Under the pieces are notes generated by a model. That model did not search any database. It worked only from the letters and a program-made list of their open reading frames with translations, and was not told where the DNA came from. Below are positions 7,519 to 15,601 of a DNA stretch of 22,978 nucleotides, piece after piece. This DNA comes from a virus. Numbering within the stretch: the stretch's first letter is position 1; each line of letters opens with the position of its first letter. Location of the stretch: positions 1-22,978 of the IMG/VR virus record IMGVR_UViG_3300020419_000736. One strand, 5' to 3'. A program made the position numbers and the translations under genes.

Positions 7519-7665
7519 TCACATAAGGATGTCACTACAGATACGTTTGCAAGAGGACTGATTGTCTGTGCATTCTATTAGACATTCGTAATACTCGTCT
7601 ATTTTGTCCTCGTCATTTGCAGCGTCGTGTGTCCACCTCTGATTAAATGAAATTAAATTGTGCAT
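7519..7665 (-). CDS. 48-aa twin-CX3C protein
   Basis: A 48-codon frame from ATG 7665-7663. The N-terminal half is polar and acidic (HDAANDEDKIDEYYE) and the C-terminal half is CLIECTDNQSSCKRICSDIL. The cysteines sit at 28, 32, 39 and 43, giving C-x3-C-x6-C-x3-C. A twin CX3C helical hairpin can be held by two disulfides or bind a metal; which applies is not known. I recall similar cysteine-rich small proteins in cyanomyoviruses but cannot name the family. It is the last gene before the terminator at 7506-7484, so it probably shares a transcript with gcvP. No Shine-Dalgarno is visible. Confidence 0.65.
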   Translation of the reverse strand: MHNLISFNQRWTHDAANDEDKIDEYYECLIECTDNQSSCKRICSDILM

Positions 7666-7738
7666 TAGTTTTTACCATTATGTTTACTTCACAAAGATTA
7701 GGGGTTAAAGGTGCATTGTCCTGTCTCCAAATCCACAT
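7643..7738 (-). CDS. Possible 31-aa peptide after gcvP
   Basis: An ATG at 7738-7736 opens a 31-codon frame, MWIWRQDNAPLTPNLCEVNI then MVKTNAQFNFI. It overlaps the first 23 bases of the 48-aa gene. There is no Shine-Dalgarno and no recognisable family. Its only support is position: it fills part of the otherwise empty 111 bases between gcvP and the 48-aa gene. It may be chance. Confidence 0.25.
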   Translation of the reverse strand: MWIWRQDNAPLTPNLCEVNIMVKTNAQFNFI

Positions 7739-7756
7739 AATTATTTACCCGAGTTT

Positions 7757-7775
7757 AAACTTTGTCATAAAGTTT
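7757..7775. other. AT-rich hairpin just past the gcvP stop
   Basis: AAACTTT-loop-AAAGTTT is a perfect 7-bp stem with a 5-base loop starting 1 base after the gcvP stop on the minus strand. No T-tract follows, so it is not an obvious terminator. It could protect the 3' end of the gcvP message or separate it from the small genes. Confidence 0.3.
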
Positions 7776-7776
7776 T

Positions 7777-10479
7777 CTAACTACATGCACAGACGAGATT
7801 CCTGTCACCGTATACGTTGTCAATCCTTGAGACTGCTGGCCAAAACTTATTCTTTTGGTCAACGGGGTATGCTGCTTCCATACGGGTAAACTCATGTTTC
7901 CACTCTCCTGCTATTTCTTTTGCAGTATATGGTGCACCCTTTATTAACTCAGGTTTCTCCCATCTAATACAACTCATGGCGTAGGCAAATCTTTCCAACT
8001 CTTCCATTGATTCAGATTCTGTAGGCTCCACCATCATAGTGCCTGACACAGGCCATGACAGTGTGGGTGCATGGAAACCATAATCCATTAATCTCTTTGC
8101 CACATCTTCTGCTGTGAAGGGTAAATTTCTACAATCAAATATACATTCATGTGCAACTCTACCATTCTTTGCCTTATACAATACATCAAAATGTGGCTCT
8201 ATCAACTTTGCTAACCAGTTAGCATTTAAAAGTGCTACTTCTGTTGCTTGTCTAAGACCATCACCACCCATCATTCGTATATACATCCATGTAATAGGTA
8301 GAATGGATGCACTACCCTGAGTTACTGCTGATACTCTTTGGTTTACAAATGGTGTAAGGTGTTTTGCTACACCAATAGGACCTACCCCAGGTCCTCCACC
8401 ACCATGCGGTATACAGAATGTCTTGTGTAAATTTAGATGACATACATCCGCACCATACTCACATGGTTTTGCTAGACCTACCTGTGCATTTAGATTTGCA
8501 CCGTCAAGATATACCTGACCACCAAACTCATGCACGATATCACATATCTCTCTAATAGTTTCTTCAAATACACCATGAGTAGATGGGTATGTAATCATAC
8601 AACCCGCTAATTCATTTGCCTCTAAACATGCTTTTATTCTTAAGTCATGTATATCTACGTTGCCATGACTATCACAATCTACAGTAACAACTTCCATGCC
8701 TGCCATAATACATGTAGCAGGGTTAGTCCCATGCGCACTCTTAGGCACTAGAATTTTATTACGTTTCTCTCCATTTGATTCATGGTATTCTTTGATTGCT
8801 AACAACCCCGCATACTCTCCTTGTGACCCTGCGTTTGGTTGTAGAGATATAGAATCAAATCCTGTGATATCACATAACCACTTCTGCAAATCTACCATAA
8901 TTTGCTCATAACCTAGAGACTGACTAGGTGGTGCTAGAGGATGTATGCTGTTAAACTCTGGCCATGACACTGGCATCAACTCTGATGCTGAGTTTAATTT
9001 CATAGTGCAACTACCCAGTGGCATCATACCATTTACTAATGAGAAATCCTTAGATGATAACTCATAAATGTATCGCATCATATCGGTTTCACTATGATAT
9101 TTGTTAAATACTTCTTGTGTCAACCATTCCTTCTTACGATAAGGTATTGATAACCATTTATAATTTCCTACAGCATCCAAAACATGCGTCATAGTATCCG
9201 CTTTATTAGGAAACTCAACTTGACTATCGATAATTTTATGCAATTCATCTAATGTAGTGCATTCATCTAATGATAAAGTAACCCAACCATCGTCGTATTT
9301 GACATTAAAATCATCTAAAGCAAACGAGCTTTTAAATCTTACAGTATCGAATCCTTCTGATTCATCTGTTTCTATTCCACACCATTTCAATGCCAATAAT
9401 AGCGTTTGCCTATATCGCAATATTCTATTTGCTATTCTTTTCAGACCTTCTCTACCGTGGTAGACCGCGTAAAACCCTGCCATATTTGCGAGTAGTGCTT
9501 GGGCCGTGCATATATTACTTGTTGCTTTGTCTCTTCTTATGTGTTGTTCCCTTGTTTGTAACGCTAGCCTTAGTGCTGAATTCCCTTGGTTATCTACCGA
9601 CTGTCCTACAATCCGCCCAGGAACTTTCCGCTTATGCTTTTCAGTGGTTGCAAAAAATGCTGCATGAGGTCCGCCAAATCCCATAGGGACACCAAACCTT
9701 TGCATACTACCAACTGCTATATCAAATCCCATCTCTCCTACAGGTTTCATTAACACCTGTGCCATTGGGTCTACAATAGCAATCTTCATTACATTGAAGA
9801 CTTCACAACATTTTAATATACCATCTGGATATCTTAGTTTACCTTCAGTATTAGGTAACTGAATTATAATTCCGAATGCTTCTTGATAGTCAGGCAAATC
9901 CATAGACTTATCAAAGTCCATCAATAGTATTTTTATACCTAATGGTTTCGCTCTCGTGCGTAATACTTTTAATGTTTGCGGAAATATCTTACTGTCAACC
10001 AAAAGCGTATTTTTTTTCGACGCATTGTATGCTAGTATCATTGCTTCTGCTGCTGCAGTCCCTTCATCTAACAATGATGCATTAGTTATAGGCAGACCTG
10101 TTAACTCTGTGATTAATGTCTGATAATTAAACAGTGCTTCTAGTCTTCCTTGAGATATCTCTGCTTGATATGGAGTATAAGATGTGTAATAAGCTGGATT
10201 CTCGAGAACGTTTCTCTGTATAACTGGTGGTGTGATTGTTCCATAGTAACCCTGTCCTATTAGACTACGTTTAATTGTATTTTTCTGGGCAATTTCTTTT
10301 AATTCAGCAAGTGCTTCTGCCTCACTGCATGGTTTTGGTAGGTTATTGTCGCCTCGAAGTAGTATTGAATCGGGGACAACCTCTCTAACTAATTCATCTA
10401 ATGATGAGAGACCCAAATCTTCTAACATCTGAGTCTGTTGCTCCTGTGAAGGACCAATGTGTCTTCTGATAAAATCCAT
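7777..10479 (-). CDS. gcvP: Glycine dehydrogenase (decarboxylating), P-protein of the glycine cleavage system
   Basis: 900 aa, a one-chain P-protein slightly shorter than the usual 950-980 aa. This PLP enzyme decarboxylates glycine and passes the aminomethyl group to lipoyl-H-protein; with T- and L-proteins the system yields CO2, NH3, NADH and methylene-THF. The start MDFIRRHIGP and then DEGTAAAEAM (138-147) are typical. The C-terminal half holds SAHGTNPAT (581-589), the PLP lysine K686 in HLNLHKTFCIPHGGGGPG, and the terminal signature RIDNVYGDRNL. No internal stop or missing motif is seen. No gcvH, gcvT or lpd is in the window, so host partners would be needed. Both sides are bounded by terminators. 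In a cyanobacterium the host enzyme serves photorespiration and one-carbon supply. The call is firm; the benefit to the phage is inference. Confidence 0.98.
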   Translation of the reverse strand: MDFIRRHIGPSQEQQTQMLEDLGLSSLDELVREVVPDSILLRGDNNLPKPCSEAEALAELKEIAQKNTIKRSLIGQGYYGTITPPVIQRNVLENPAYYTSYTPYQAEISQGRLEALFNYQTLITELTGLPITNASLLDEGTAAAEAMILAYNASKKNTLLVDSKIFPQTLKVLRTRAKPLGIKILLMDFDKSMDLPDYQEAFGIIIQLPNTEGKLRYPDGILKCCEVFNVMKIAIVDPMAQVLMKPVGEMGFDIAVGSMQRFGVPMGFGGPHAAFFATTEKHKRKVPGRIVGQSVDNQGNSALRLALQTREQHIRRDKATSNICTAQALLANMAGFYAVYHGREGLKRIANRILRYRQTLLLALKWCGIETDESEGFDTVRFKSSFALDDFNVKYDDGWVTLSLDECTTLDELHKIIDSQVEFPNKADTMTHVLDAVGNYKWLSIPYRKKEWLTQEVFNKYHSETDMMRYIYELSSKDFSLVNGMMPLGSCTMKLNSASELMPVSWPEFNSIHPLAPPSQSLGYEQIMVDLQKWLCDITGFDSISLQPNAGSQGEYAGLLAIKEYHESNGEKRNKILVPKSAHGTNPATCIMAGMEVVTVDCDSHGNVDIHDLRIKACLEANELAGCMITYPSTHGVFEETIREICDIVHEFGGQVYLDGANLNAQVGLAKPCEYGADVCHLNLHKTFCIPHGGGGPGVGPIGVAKHLTPFVNQRVSAVTQGSASILPITWMYIRMMGGDGLRQATEVALLNANWLAKLIEPHFDVLYKAKNGRVAHECIFDCRNLPFTAEDVAKRLMDYGFHAPTLSWPVSGTMMVEPTESESMEELERFAYAMSCIRWEKPELIKGAPYTAKEIAGEWKHEFTRMEAAYPVDQKNKFWPAVSRIDNVYGDRNLVCACS

Positions 10480-10486
10480 ATACTAT

Positions 10487-10492
10487 ATTATA
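10487..10492 (-). promoter_or_regulatory. -10 box (TATAAT) immediately upstream of gcvP
   Basis: TATAAT at 10492-10487 lies 7 bases before the gcvP ATG (10479). At 17 bases further upstream the -35 position holds TTTCGG, which falls in the loop of the gp23 terminator and matches poorly. Transcription would begin at or next to the ATG, implying a leaderless or nearly leaderless mRNA. The box matches the late consensus TATAAATA poorly (5 of 8). Confidence 0.45.
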
Positions 10493-10496
10493 ACAT

Positions 10497-10523
10497 AAAA
10501 AAAGACACCCCGAAAGGTGTCTT
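10497..10523 (-). terminator. Strong intrinsic terminator after gp23
   Basis: A perfect 8-bp stem (AAGACACC with GGTGTCTT), a 6-base loop (TTTCGG) and a run of seven T residues on the minus strand, 24 bases past the gp23 stop. It ends the head-gene transcript and separates it from gcvP. Confidence 0.92.
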
Positions 10524-10547
10524 GATAAAAGGATATAAGCATCTCGC

Positions 10548-11909
10548 TTACATTAGGTTTGTTACCTTTACCCTTCTGTAGTAACGGTTAGCGTTGCTAG
10601 TTAAAGCACCCTGACCTTGTGTTAGACCCTCAGCGAATGGGTTTGCAACCATTCCGTAACGAGTCTTAAAGCCAATTTTTGGTTGGAATGTATCCTGACC
10701 AACGGCTCTAACCATTTGTAGAGGCACGTAAGGACAATAGAATAGTCCTGCATCGTATGCGCTACTACCTTTATATCCTGCAACATAGAAGTGAGAGTCA
10801 CTTACGTTTGCTGAATAAGGGTCAACATAAACCTTGATTCTTCCGTTAAGAGTACCAGCAAGTGTGCTGCTATTGTCATCAGGAAGTAGGTTGCTGTTGC
10901 CTGCAAGAGCTGGAGTGTAATCAAGCACACCCGCCATAGATAGAGCACTAGCTACGTCTGCTGAGCAGATTAAGATGTTACCCTTTCCTCTACGAGTTTC
11001 ATGCCCGATAGCATTCATATCTCTTTCAATCTGGAATAATAGTCCCTTGAATTTCTCAACTGACCATCTACCATTTGAGTCAACGTCTAGGTCGAATGTA
11101 CCAGCAGTTGCTGTGTTATTCTGTGCACCTGGGCGAGCAATTTTGTAGACTGTTCTTACAACTTCACGGTTGATTTCAGCAAGCACTTCTGTTGAAAGAA
11201 TGTTTGCTAATTCAGACTCAGCGTCTAGTCCGTGAACTGCCTTCAAGTCTTGAGCAAGCTCTAAACTGTACTCTGCCTTTAGGGCTCTTGACTTAGCAGT
11301 AACTGTTACTTTCTCGATTGAGAAACCCATTTCGTTGAAATGGTTTGAGCTACCGTCGCCAAGTGCTTCAGACTGAGCAGTTGTCATACCCTGTCCACCG
11401 ATGGTGTAGTTTCCTGCACCGTCTGCAAGTAAACCTGGGTTAGAACCTGTCTGGTCGTTAGAAGCAAGACCGTCTGCACTATTCTCTGAAGAATGCTCTG
11501 TGTCTACTTCGTTAAAGAATGTCTCAACAGCACTGTTGTTGATGTCTCTGTTTGTGCCTTTTGTAGAGCGCATTGCAAAGATAAGTCCTGTAGGACCTGT
11601 CATTGGTTGCACACCGCAAATGTCGTAAGCAATAAGCTTAGGCATACTACGACGGATTAAGCTGATTAATACTGGGTCAAAACCTGCAACTGGACCTGTA
11701 GCTGTGCTACCACCAGAGAAACCAGTACCACCAAGAGAGTTGGTTGGTGCTGCTTCAGTTACTAATCCTCTTTCTTCTTTTAGGAATCTTTCTTGATTCT
11801 CAAGGAGTACTGAGGTTACCGATTTTCTATACTTATCAGAAATCTCTTCGATTTCAGAGTGATTTAGAATAGGAGCCCACTTTTCCTGTAGATGTTCTGC
11901 GTTAAACAT
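10548..11909 (-). CDS. 23: gp23-like major capsid protein precursor
   Basis: 453 aa; T4 gp23 is 521 aa. It forms the hexamers of the head. Diagnostic segments are FDPVLISLIRRSMPKLIAYD, ICGVQPMTGPTGLIFAMRS, then ALKAEYSLELAQDLKAVHGL and ANILSTEVLAEINREVVR. The C-terminus has FKTRYGMVANPF. In T4 the gp21 protease removes an N-terminal propeptide; a plausible site here is after E52 in the segment LVTEAAPTN, just before a Gly/Ser-rich stretch, though this is inferred. The gene begins 20 bases after the gp22 stop with no strong Shine-Dalgarno, so it may depend partly on upstream translation. It is the last gene before the terminator. Confidence 0.98.
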   Translation of the reverse strand: MFNAEHLQEKWAPILNHSEIEEISDKYRKSVTSVLLENQERFLKEERGLVTEAAPTNSLGGTGFSGGSTATGPVAGFDPVLISLIRRSMPKLIAYDICGVQPMTGPTGLIFAMRSTKGTNRDINNSAVETFFNEVDTEHSSENSADGLASNDQTGSNPGLLADGAGNYTIGGQGMTTAQSEALGDGSSNHFNEMGFSIEKVTVTAKSRALKAEYSLELAQDLKAVHGLDAESELANILSTEVLAEINREVVRTVYKIARPGAQNNTATAGTFDLDVDSNGRWSVEKFKGLLFQIERDMNAIGHETRRGKGNILICSADVASALSMAGVLDYTPALAGNSNLLPDDNSSTLAGTLNGRIKVYVDPYSANVSDSHFYVAGYKGSSAYDAGLFYCPYVPLQMVRAVGQDTFQPKIGFKTRYGMVANPFAEGLTQGQGALTSNANRYYRRVKVTNLM

Positions 11910-11929
11910 TTAAGTTTGTGGATGATTGT

Positions 11930-12979
11930 TTACTTTCCCCAACGACTGATTGCCTGCACGTATGCTGACATTGAATCAGTTGAAGGTGTTTCCGCTACTT
12001 CCTTAGACTCGGTTACTACTTCAGCAGTACCCTTTACCTCAGGTTTTGTAGAGAAATATGATTCACGTAGTGTAGAAACTTTCTCGCGGAAAGATTCTTC
12101 ATTATCAAACTCAACAGCTTCCGCTAGAGAAATAAGCTTCTCTTTCTGAGAGAGACTTAAGCCCTCTGCGATTTCTGTCACAATCCCATTCTTAATATAG
12201 TTGCCGACTTGCTTAGACAATCCGACGTTTTCTTCAATCGACTCGTTGAGTTTTTCTTCCATAGTATTAAGTTGTCCCTGTAGGTCATCTACTAGGTCAA
12301 CTTTCTCGTCAGGAATTTCAATGAAATTCTCAACGAAAACTTGTTTGATTCCATCCAATACGGATGTTGCCATCTCTTGCTTAATTCCTGCTTCAACAGC
12401 GAGATTGTTTTTCTCCATCCACTGTGATACAGAGTAAGTAAGATACTCATCAACCTTTTCTGCAAGGTCTTTTTTGACTGAATCAATTTCTTCTTCAAGG
12501 ACTTTTGCATAATCCTCGTGCATTTTGTCTAGCTCTTCGTTTAGACGAGAGACAACAGCAGCTTCAAAGATTGTTTTTGCTTTATCTTTGAATTCCTCAC
12601 TAAGGTTTTCACCTTCAGTAAGTGCAGCAACGTCAGCAGAAAGGTCAACTTCAATGACTGCTCTTTCTTCTGATTCGTCCTCAGCAATGACCTCGCCTTC
12701 TGGCTCGTGTCCTGCTTTAACATCACCTTTATCAGACCATGTTGCTGTTGCAGATGATGCATCAGATGGTTTTGTTGTTGGTGCAGCAGCATTACCACCC
12801 GCGACAGTTTTCATTTTGTTGCTGTCGTCGTCTGGTTTGCTGTTGAAAGGTGTAGGACCGCCTAAATCTTGGATACCCGCAAGACTACTACCGTCAGAAC
12901 CCAGCTTGGGCATCGGTTCGCCTGGCTTGGCATTTGCGGTTACACTCGATTCATCTAGAGTTTTATTCTCTGTTGACAT
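11930..12979 (-). CDS. 22: gp22-like prohead scaffold core protein
   Basis: 349 aa; T4 gp22 is about 269 aa. The N-terminal third is low-complexity, rich in Pro, Ser, Gly and Asp, and becomes acidic. The middle and C-terminal parts are long amphipathic helices rich in Glu and Lys (coiled coil), with LSLSQKEKLISLAEAVEFDN and STLRESYF typical of T4-like scaffold proteins. The C-terminus ends YVQAISRWGK. It forms the core around which gp23 assembles and is degraded by gp21. A good GGAG lies 6 bases before the ATG, and a TATAAATA late box lies about 43 bases upstream. The larger size comes mainly from the disordered N-terminus. Confidence 0.92.
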   Translation of the reverse strand: MSTENKTLDESSVTANAKPGEPMPKLGSDGSSLAGIQDLGGPTPFNSKPDDDSNKMKTVAGGNAAAPTTKPSDASSATATWSDKGDVKAGHEPEGEVIAEDESEERAVIEVDLSADVAALTEGENLSEEFKDKAKTIFEAAVVSRLNEELDKMHEDYAKVLEEEIDSVKKDLAEKVDEYLTYSVSQWMEKNNLAVEAGIKQEMATSVLDGIKQVFVENFIEIPDEKVDLVDDLQGQLNTMEEKLNESIEENVGLSKQVGNYIKNGIVTEIAEGLSLSQKEKLISLAEAVEFDNEESFREKVSTLRESYFSTKPEVKGTAEVVTESKEVAETPSTDSMSAYVQAISRWGK

Positions 12980-13021
12980 TGTAGTCTCCGAAATCTGTAA
13001 TTGTAAGCTATTTGCTATATT

Positions 13022-13029
13022 TATTTATA
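13022..13029 (-). promoter_or_regulatory. T4-type late promoter box upstream of gp22
   Basis: TATAAATA on the minus strand at 13029-13022, just after the gp21 stop and 42 bases before the gp22 ATG. It matches the T4 late consensus exactly and would drive gp22 and gp23. Confidence 0.75.
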
Positions 13030-13030
13030 C

Positions 13031-13678
13031 TTAGAAAGATTTTAGTAGCTGTTGAAACGCGGAAAGTTTGATTTCTTCCATCTGGTTTTGCGCAGCATTC
13101 TTAATTCTTCCTTTGATTTGGTCTATTGTTTGCTCGTGTATAGCACCACCCGCATAGACCCACTCCCTTCCTTCCATAATTCCATTGACGAAAGCGTCAG
13201 GAGCAGAAGGATCTGCTACTATATCAGCAGCAGTTGCAAGCATGAAGTCGTCAGCAACGATTTTTATACCGTTTTCTTCCTTGATTGACCCCAATCCTCT
13301 TGAGGATACACCAAGTCTTACTCCTTCATCTAAAAGATTCTTAGCAATATTACCCATAGGTGTGTCTAAGATTCTTGCTTTTCCTACAAAATTATTACCT
13401 TCTTGTTTGAGTGAGGTAATCAAATGTGAAACGCGGTCAAGATTGATAGTAGGACCATCAGGATGACCTAACTCACCAAGTGAGCGTCCATTCTTAATGT
13501 AAGACTCATTGTATTTATCCACTTCTCTCGCAAGAGTTTCCGTGCGATACATACGTCCGTTACGATTTTTAATTGCACCCTGTAAAAATACACCTTCGAT
13601 AAAATGGTTTTTTCTACCACCCTTACCTTCTGTGATAACTACTTTACAAGTTTCAATCTCTTCCCGAATCAGTTTCAT
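13031..13678 (-). CDS. 21: gp21-like prohead maturation protease
   Basis: 215 aa from ATG 13678; T4 gp21 is 212 aa. It is a serine protease inside the prohead that degrades the scaffold and trims gp23. The protein starts MKLIREEIETCKVVITEGKG. The likely catalytic His is H72 in LGELGHPDG, and the likely serine is S125 or S126 in RLGVSSRG. FMLATAADIVADPSAPDAFV is diagnostic. The open frame extends to 13765, but the extra residues are basic and shadow the upstream gene, and an AGGA 8 bases before 13678 supports the start chosen. This start lies 26 bases inside the preceding gene. Confidence 0.95.
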   Translation of the reverse strand: MKLIREEIETCKVVITEGKGGRKNHFIEGVFLQGAIKNRNGRMYRTETLAREVDKYNESYIKNGRSLGELGHPDGPTINLDRVSHLITSLKQEGNNFVGKARILDTPMGNIAKNLLDEGVRLGVSSRGLGSIKEENGIKIVADDFMLATAADIVADPSAPDAFVNGIMEGREWVYAGGAIHEQTIDQIKGRIKNAAQNQMEEIKLSAFQQLLKSF

Positions 13679-13907
13679 CTGGAGTTTCCTCTGGTGTTTG
13701 TGCAACAGGTGCTTCGGCATCTTCTGGTTGCTCTGTATTTTCAGGTCCTTCTTCCTGAGGAGCAAACATTGCTTTACCGACTTCCTGTTTTTTATCGTCC
13801 ACAGCTTTAACAGCAGCAGCGTTCATACCAGTTGCAACGTAATCTGAAAGGTCTTTCTGACCTCCAAACAGCGCATTAACTATATCTTGAGCAGCTTGTG
13901 TTGGCAT
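13653..13907 (-). CDS. Small prohead-core-like protein between gp20 and gp21
   Basis: 84 aa. The N-terminal half (AAQDIVNALFGGQKDLSDYV, then MNAAAVKAVDDKKQEVGKAMF) is helical. The C-terminal half is an acidic Pro/Glu/Thr-rich tail. T4 has two small prohead core genes, 67 and 68, in this slot, so position and composition suggest an equivalent core protein. Direct similarity to gp67 or gp68 is not evident by eye. It is preceded by a late promoter box 22 bases upstream and overlaps the gp21 start by 26 bases. Confidence 0.8.
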   Translation of the reverse strand: MPTQAAQDIVNALFGGQKDLSDYVATGMNAAAVKAVDDKKQEVGKAMFAPQEEGPENTEQPEDAEAPVAQTPEETPDETDSGRD

Positions 13908-13929
13908 AATGTTAGTTTATCGTAATAAT

Positions 13930-13937
13930 TATTTATA
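13930..13937 (-). promoter_or_regulatory. T4-type late promoter box upstream of the prohead-core gene
   Basis: Exact TATAAATA at 13937-13930 on the minus strand, overlapping the gp20 stop codon and 22 bases before the ATG at 13907. It would drive the prohead-core gene and gp21. Confidence 0.7.
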
Positions 13938-15540
13938 TATCTCCCTTTTTATAGTCCGCAGGCTTGATACCTTGCTCCGCAGGGTCAACTGGTTCTGGCT
14001 CTAAAGACATTGCCATTTGCTCATGCTCCATGCTAGGCATAGCGAGTGGGTCGATTGCTTTTCCTTCCTTAATTTCAGCTTCCATTTGCTTATCTAAGTC
14101 TTGGAAGAGTTGCTCTGGTTGCTTCAACACTTGCTTACGCAAATATTCAAGGGAGAAGTAGCGACCAACAAAGGGATCCATCTGCTGCAGTAATGCCATA
14201 CGAGCATTCTGTATTTCTTGCTCTTTTAATTCAGAGAAGTAATTATCAGCGATGAAATCATACTGTATATGCTCCTTCATCTCATCCCATTCTTCAAGAG
14301 TAAAGATACCCTTTAAAACGACTTGAGTTTTTAGGAGGTCACTGAATAAATCAGAGAATCTTTTGCGCAATCTGACTACAAATTTCTGGAATTTTACTTC
14401 GTCTCTTGTAATCTCAGCACTTCTTCCAACATTAAATGCGGAATCAGATTCTAAACGTGACTCGGGTACGTTGAGTGAGCGGTAGAGTTTCTTCTGGAAG
14501 TACTTGACGTCCTCAAGTTCTCCAAGATTTTGTCCACCTGGGAGCGTAGAGATTTCAGTGCCTCGTCCCCCTTCTCTTCGTGGTAACCAGAAGTCTTCGA
14601 GCATTGACATGAATTTTTTGTCATCTCTTATCTCTCCTGTGTCTGCATTGTATACTAATTTATTTCTATAGCGAGCCATAACCTCACGGAGGTATTGCTC
14701 TGCCTTTTGTTTTGGTAAATTTCCTACATCGATGTAGAAAATCCTACGCTCAGGTGCGCGGGACATTCTATATATCACCAAACTATCCTCAATCATACGG
14801 AGTTGATTAAGGGCTTTGATTGATTTATGTAAATGTGACAACACAAAGTTGCGTTGCATATCCATTTGTCCTGAGTGACAGAAACAAATAGCATCTGTAG
14901 CAATTTTTATACCTTGATTCTCATACCCTTTTAATCCTTTAGGACTGTATATAAAATACTCAACTGCTTTAGGTATAAGCGCATTAACCTGTGGGTCTAC
15001 AGGTGATATGCGGTCTTTTGGTTTATCGTATTCGATTACTTTTTTAATCTTACGAGGGTCAATATACCTTAACTCAGTGATACCCTTCTTAGGATCTTCT
15101 GGGTCTATCATTTTATGATAAAAAAGACGACCATCGATATACCATCTACGGAAAATATCGTATGCTCGTCTGTCAAAATCTAGTAAAGACAATATATTTT
15201 CAAACTCTTCACGAATTCTATTCTTTACACTCTGAGAAACTTGTAGATTTGATAACTCAATATCTACTGGGTGGTCGTCAAGGTCACCCGCGATTGCTTC
15301 ATTAGTAATATCAGCGATTGCTGCGTCAGCTTCTGGGTGAATAGACATCTCACGATATCTACCTATGAGTTCTACCTCATTTGATTTATTTGCGGAGTCA
15401 CCTAGGTCAACGTACTGCCCAAAATAACCACCCGCTACTATGGGTTGCGCTGCATCATCACTATCTTTATGCACAAAAGAAGGACCCTTTTGGGCATCCT
15501 TCTTTTTGCGCTCAAGTGAATAACCAAATAATTGTGACAT
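13933..15540 (-). CDS. 20: gp20-like portal protein
   Basis: 535 aa; T4 gp20 is 524 aa. It forms the dodecameric portal vertex for DNA entry and neck attachment, and nucleates prohead assembly. Diagnostic segments include YREMSIHPEADAAIADITNE, FRRWYIDGRLFYHKMIDPED, LRYIDPRKIKKV, RAPERRIFYIDVGNLPKQKA, and LPGGQNLGELEDVKYFQKKL with RSLNVPESRL. The C-terminal 50 residues are acidic and Met/Pro-rich. The start MSQLFGYSLERKKK is usual for the family. A late-like box lies about 28 bases upstream. Confidence 0.97.
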   Translation of the reverse strand: MSQLFGYSLERKKKDAQKGPSFVHKDSDDAAQPIVAGGYFGQYVDLGDSANKSNEVELIGRYREMSIHPEADAAIADITNEAIAGDLDDHPVDIELSNLQVSQSVKNRIREEFENILSLLDFDRRAYDIFRRWYIDGRLFYHKMIDPEDPKKGITELRYIDPRKIKKVIEYDKPKDRISPVDPQVNALIPKAVEYFIYSPKGLKGYENQGIKIATDAICFCHSGQMDMQRNFVLSHLHKSIKALNQLRMIEDSLVIYRMSRAPERRIFYIDVGNLPKQKAEQYLREVMARYRNKLVYNADTGEIRDDKKFMSMLEDFWLPRREGGRGTEISTLPGGQNLGELEDVKYFQKKLYRSLNVPESRLESDSAFNVGRSAEITRDEVKFQKFVVRLRKRFSDLFSDLLKTQVVLKGIFTLEEWDEMKEHIQYDFIADNYFSELKEQEIQNARMALLQQMDPFVGRYFSLEYLRKQVLKQPEQLFQDLDKQMEAEIKEGKAIDPLAMPSMEHEQMAMSLEPEPVDPAEQGIKPADYKKGDI

Positions 15541-15567
15541 TCAACTTTTCCGCTACTATTATATGTT

Positions 15568-15575
15568 TATTTATT
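15568..15575 (-). promoter_or_regulatory. Late-like promoter box upstream of gp20
   Basis: AATAAATA at 15575-15568 (minus strand) differs from TATAAATA at one base. It sits in the 61-base gap between gp19 and gp20, 27 bases before the gp20 ATG. A TATAAT also occurs closer to the gene at 15563-15558. Confidence 0.5.
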
Positions 15576-15601
15576 ATACCACAGATTAGTAGTTTTGGAA
15601 A

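Noticed and set aside
7647-7889. 80-codon plus-strand frame across the gcvP 3' end
   Set aside because: It runs antisense to gcvP and the small genes, has no family resemblance, and no other plus-strand gene exists in the window.
12525-13034. 169-codon plus-strand frame opposite gp22
   Set aside because: It is a Ser/Ala-rich shadow of the biased gp22 coding sequence with no recognisable motif.
13679-13765. N-terminal extension of gp21 to 13765
   Set aside because: The extra residues are a low-complexity Lys-rich shadow of the acidic tail of the upstream gene; the ATG at 13678 has a Shine-Dalgarno and matches the family length.
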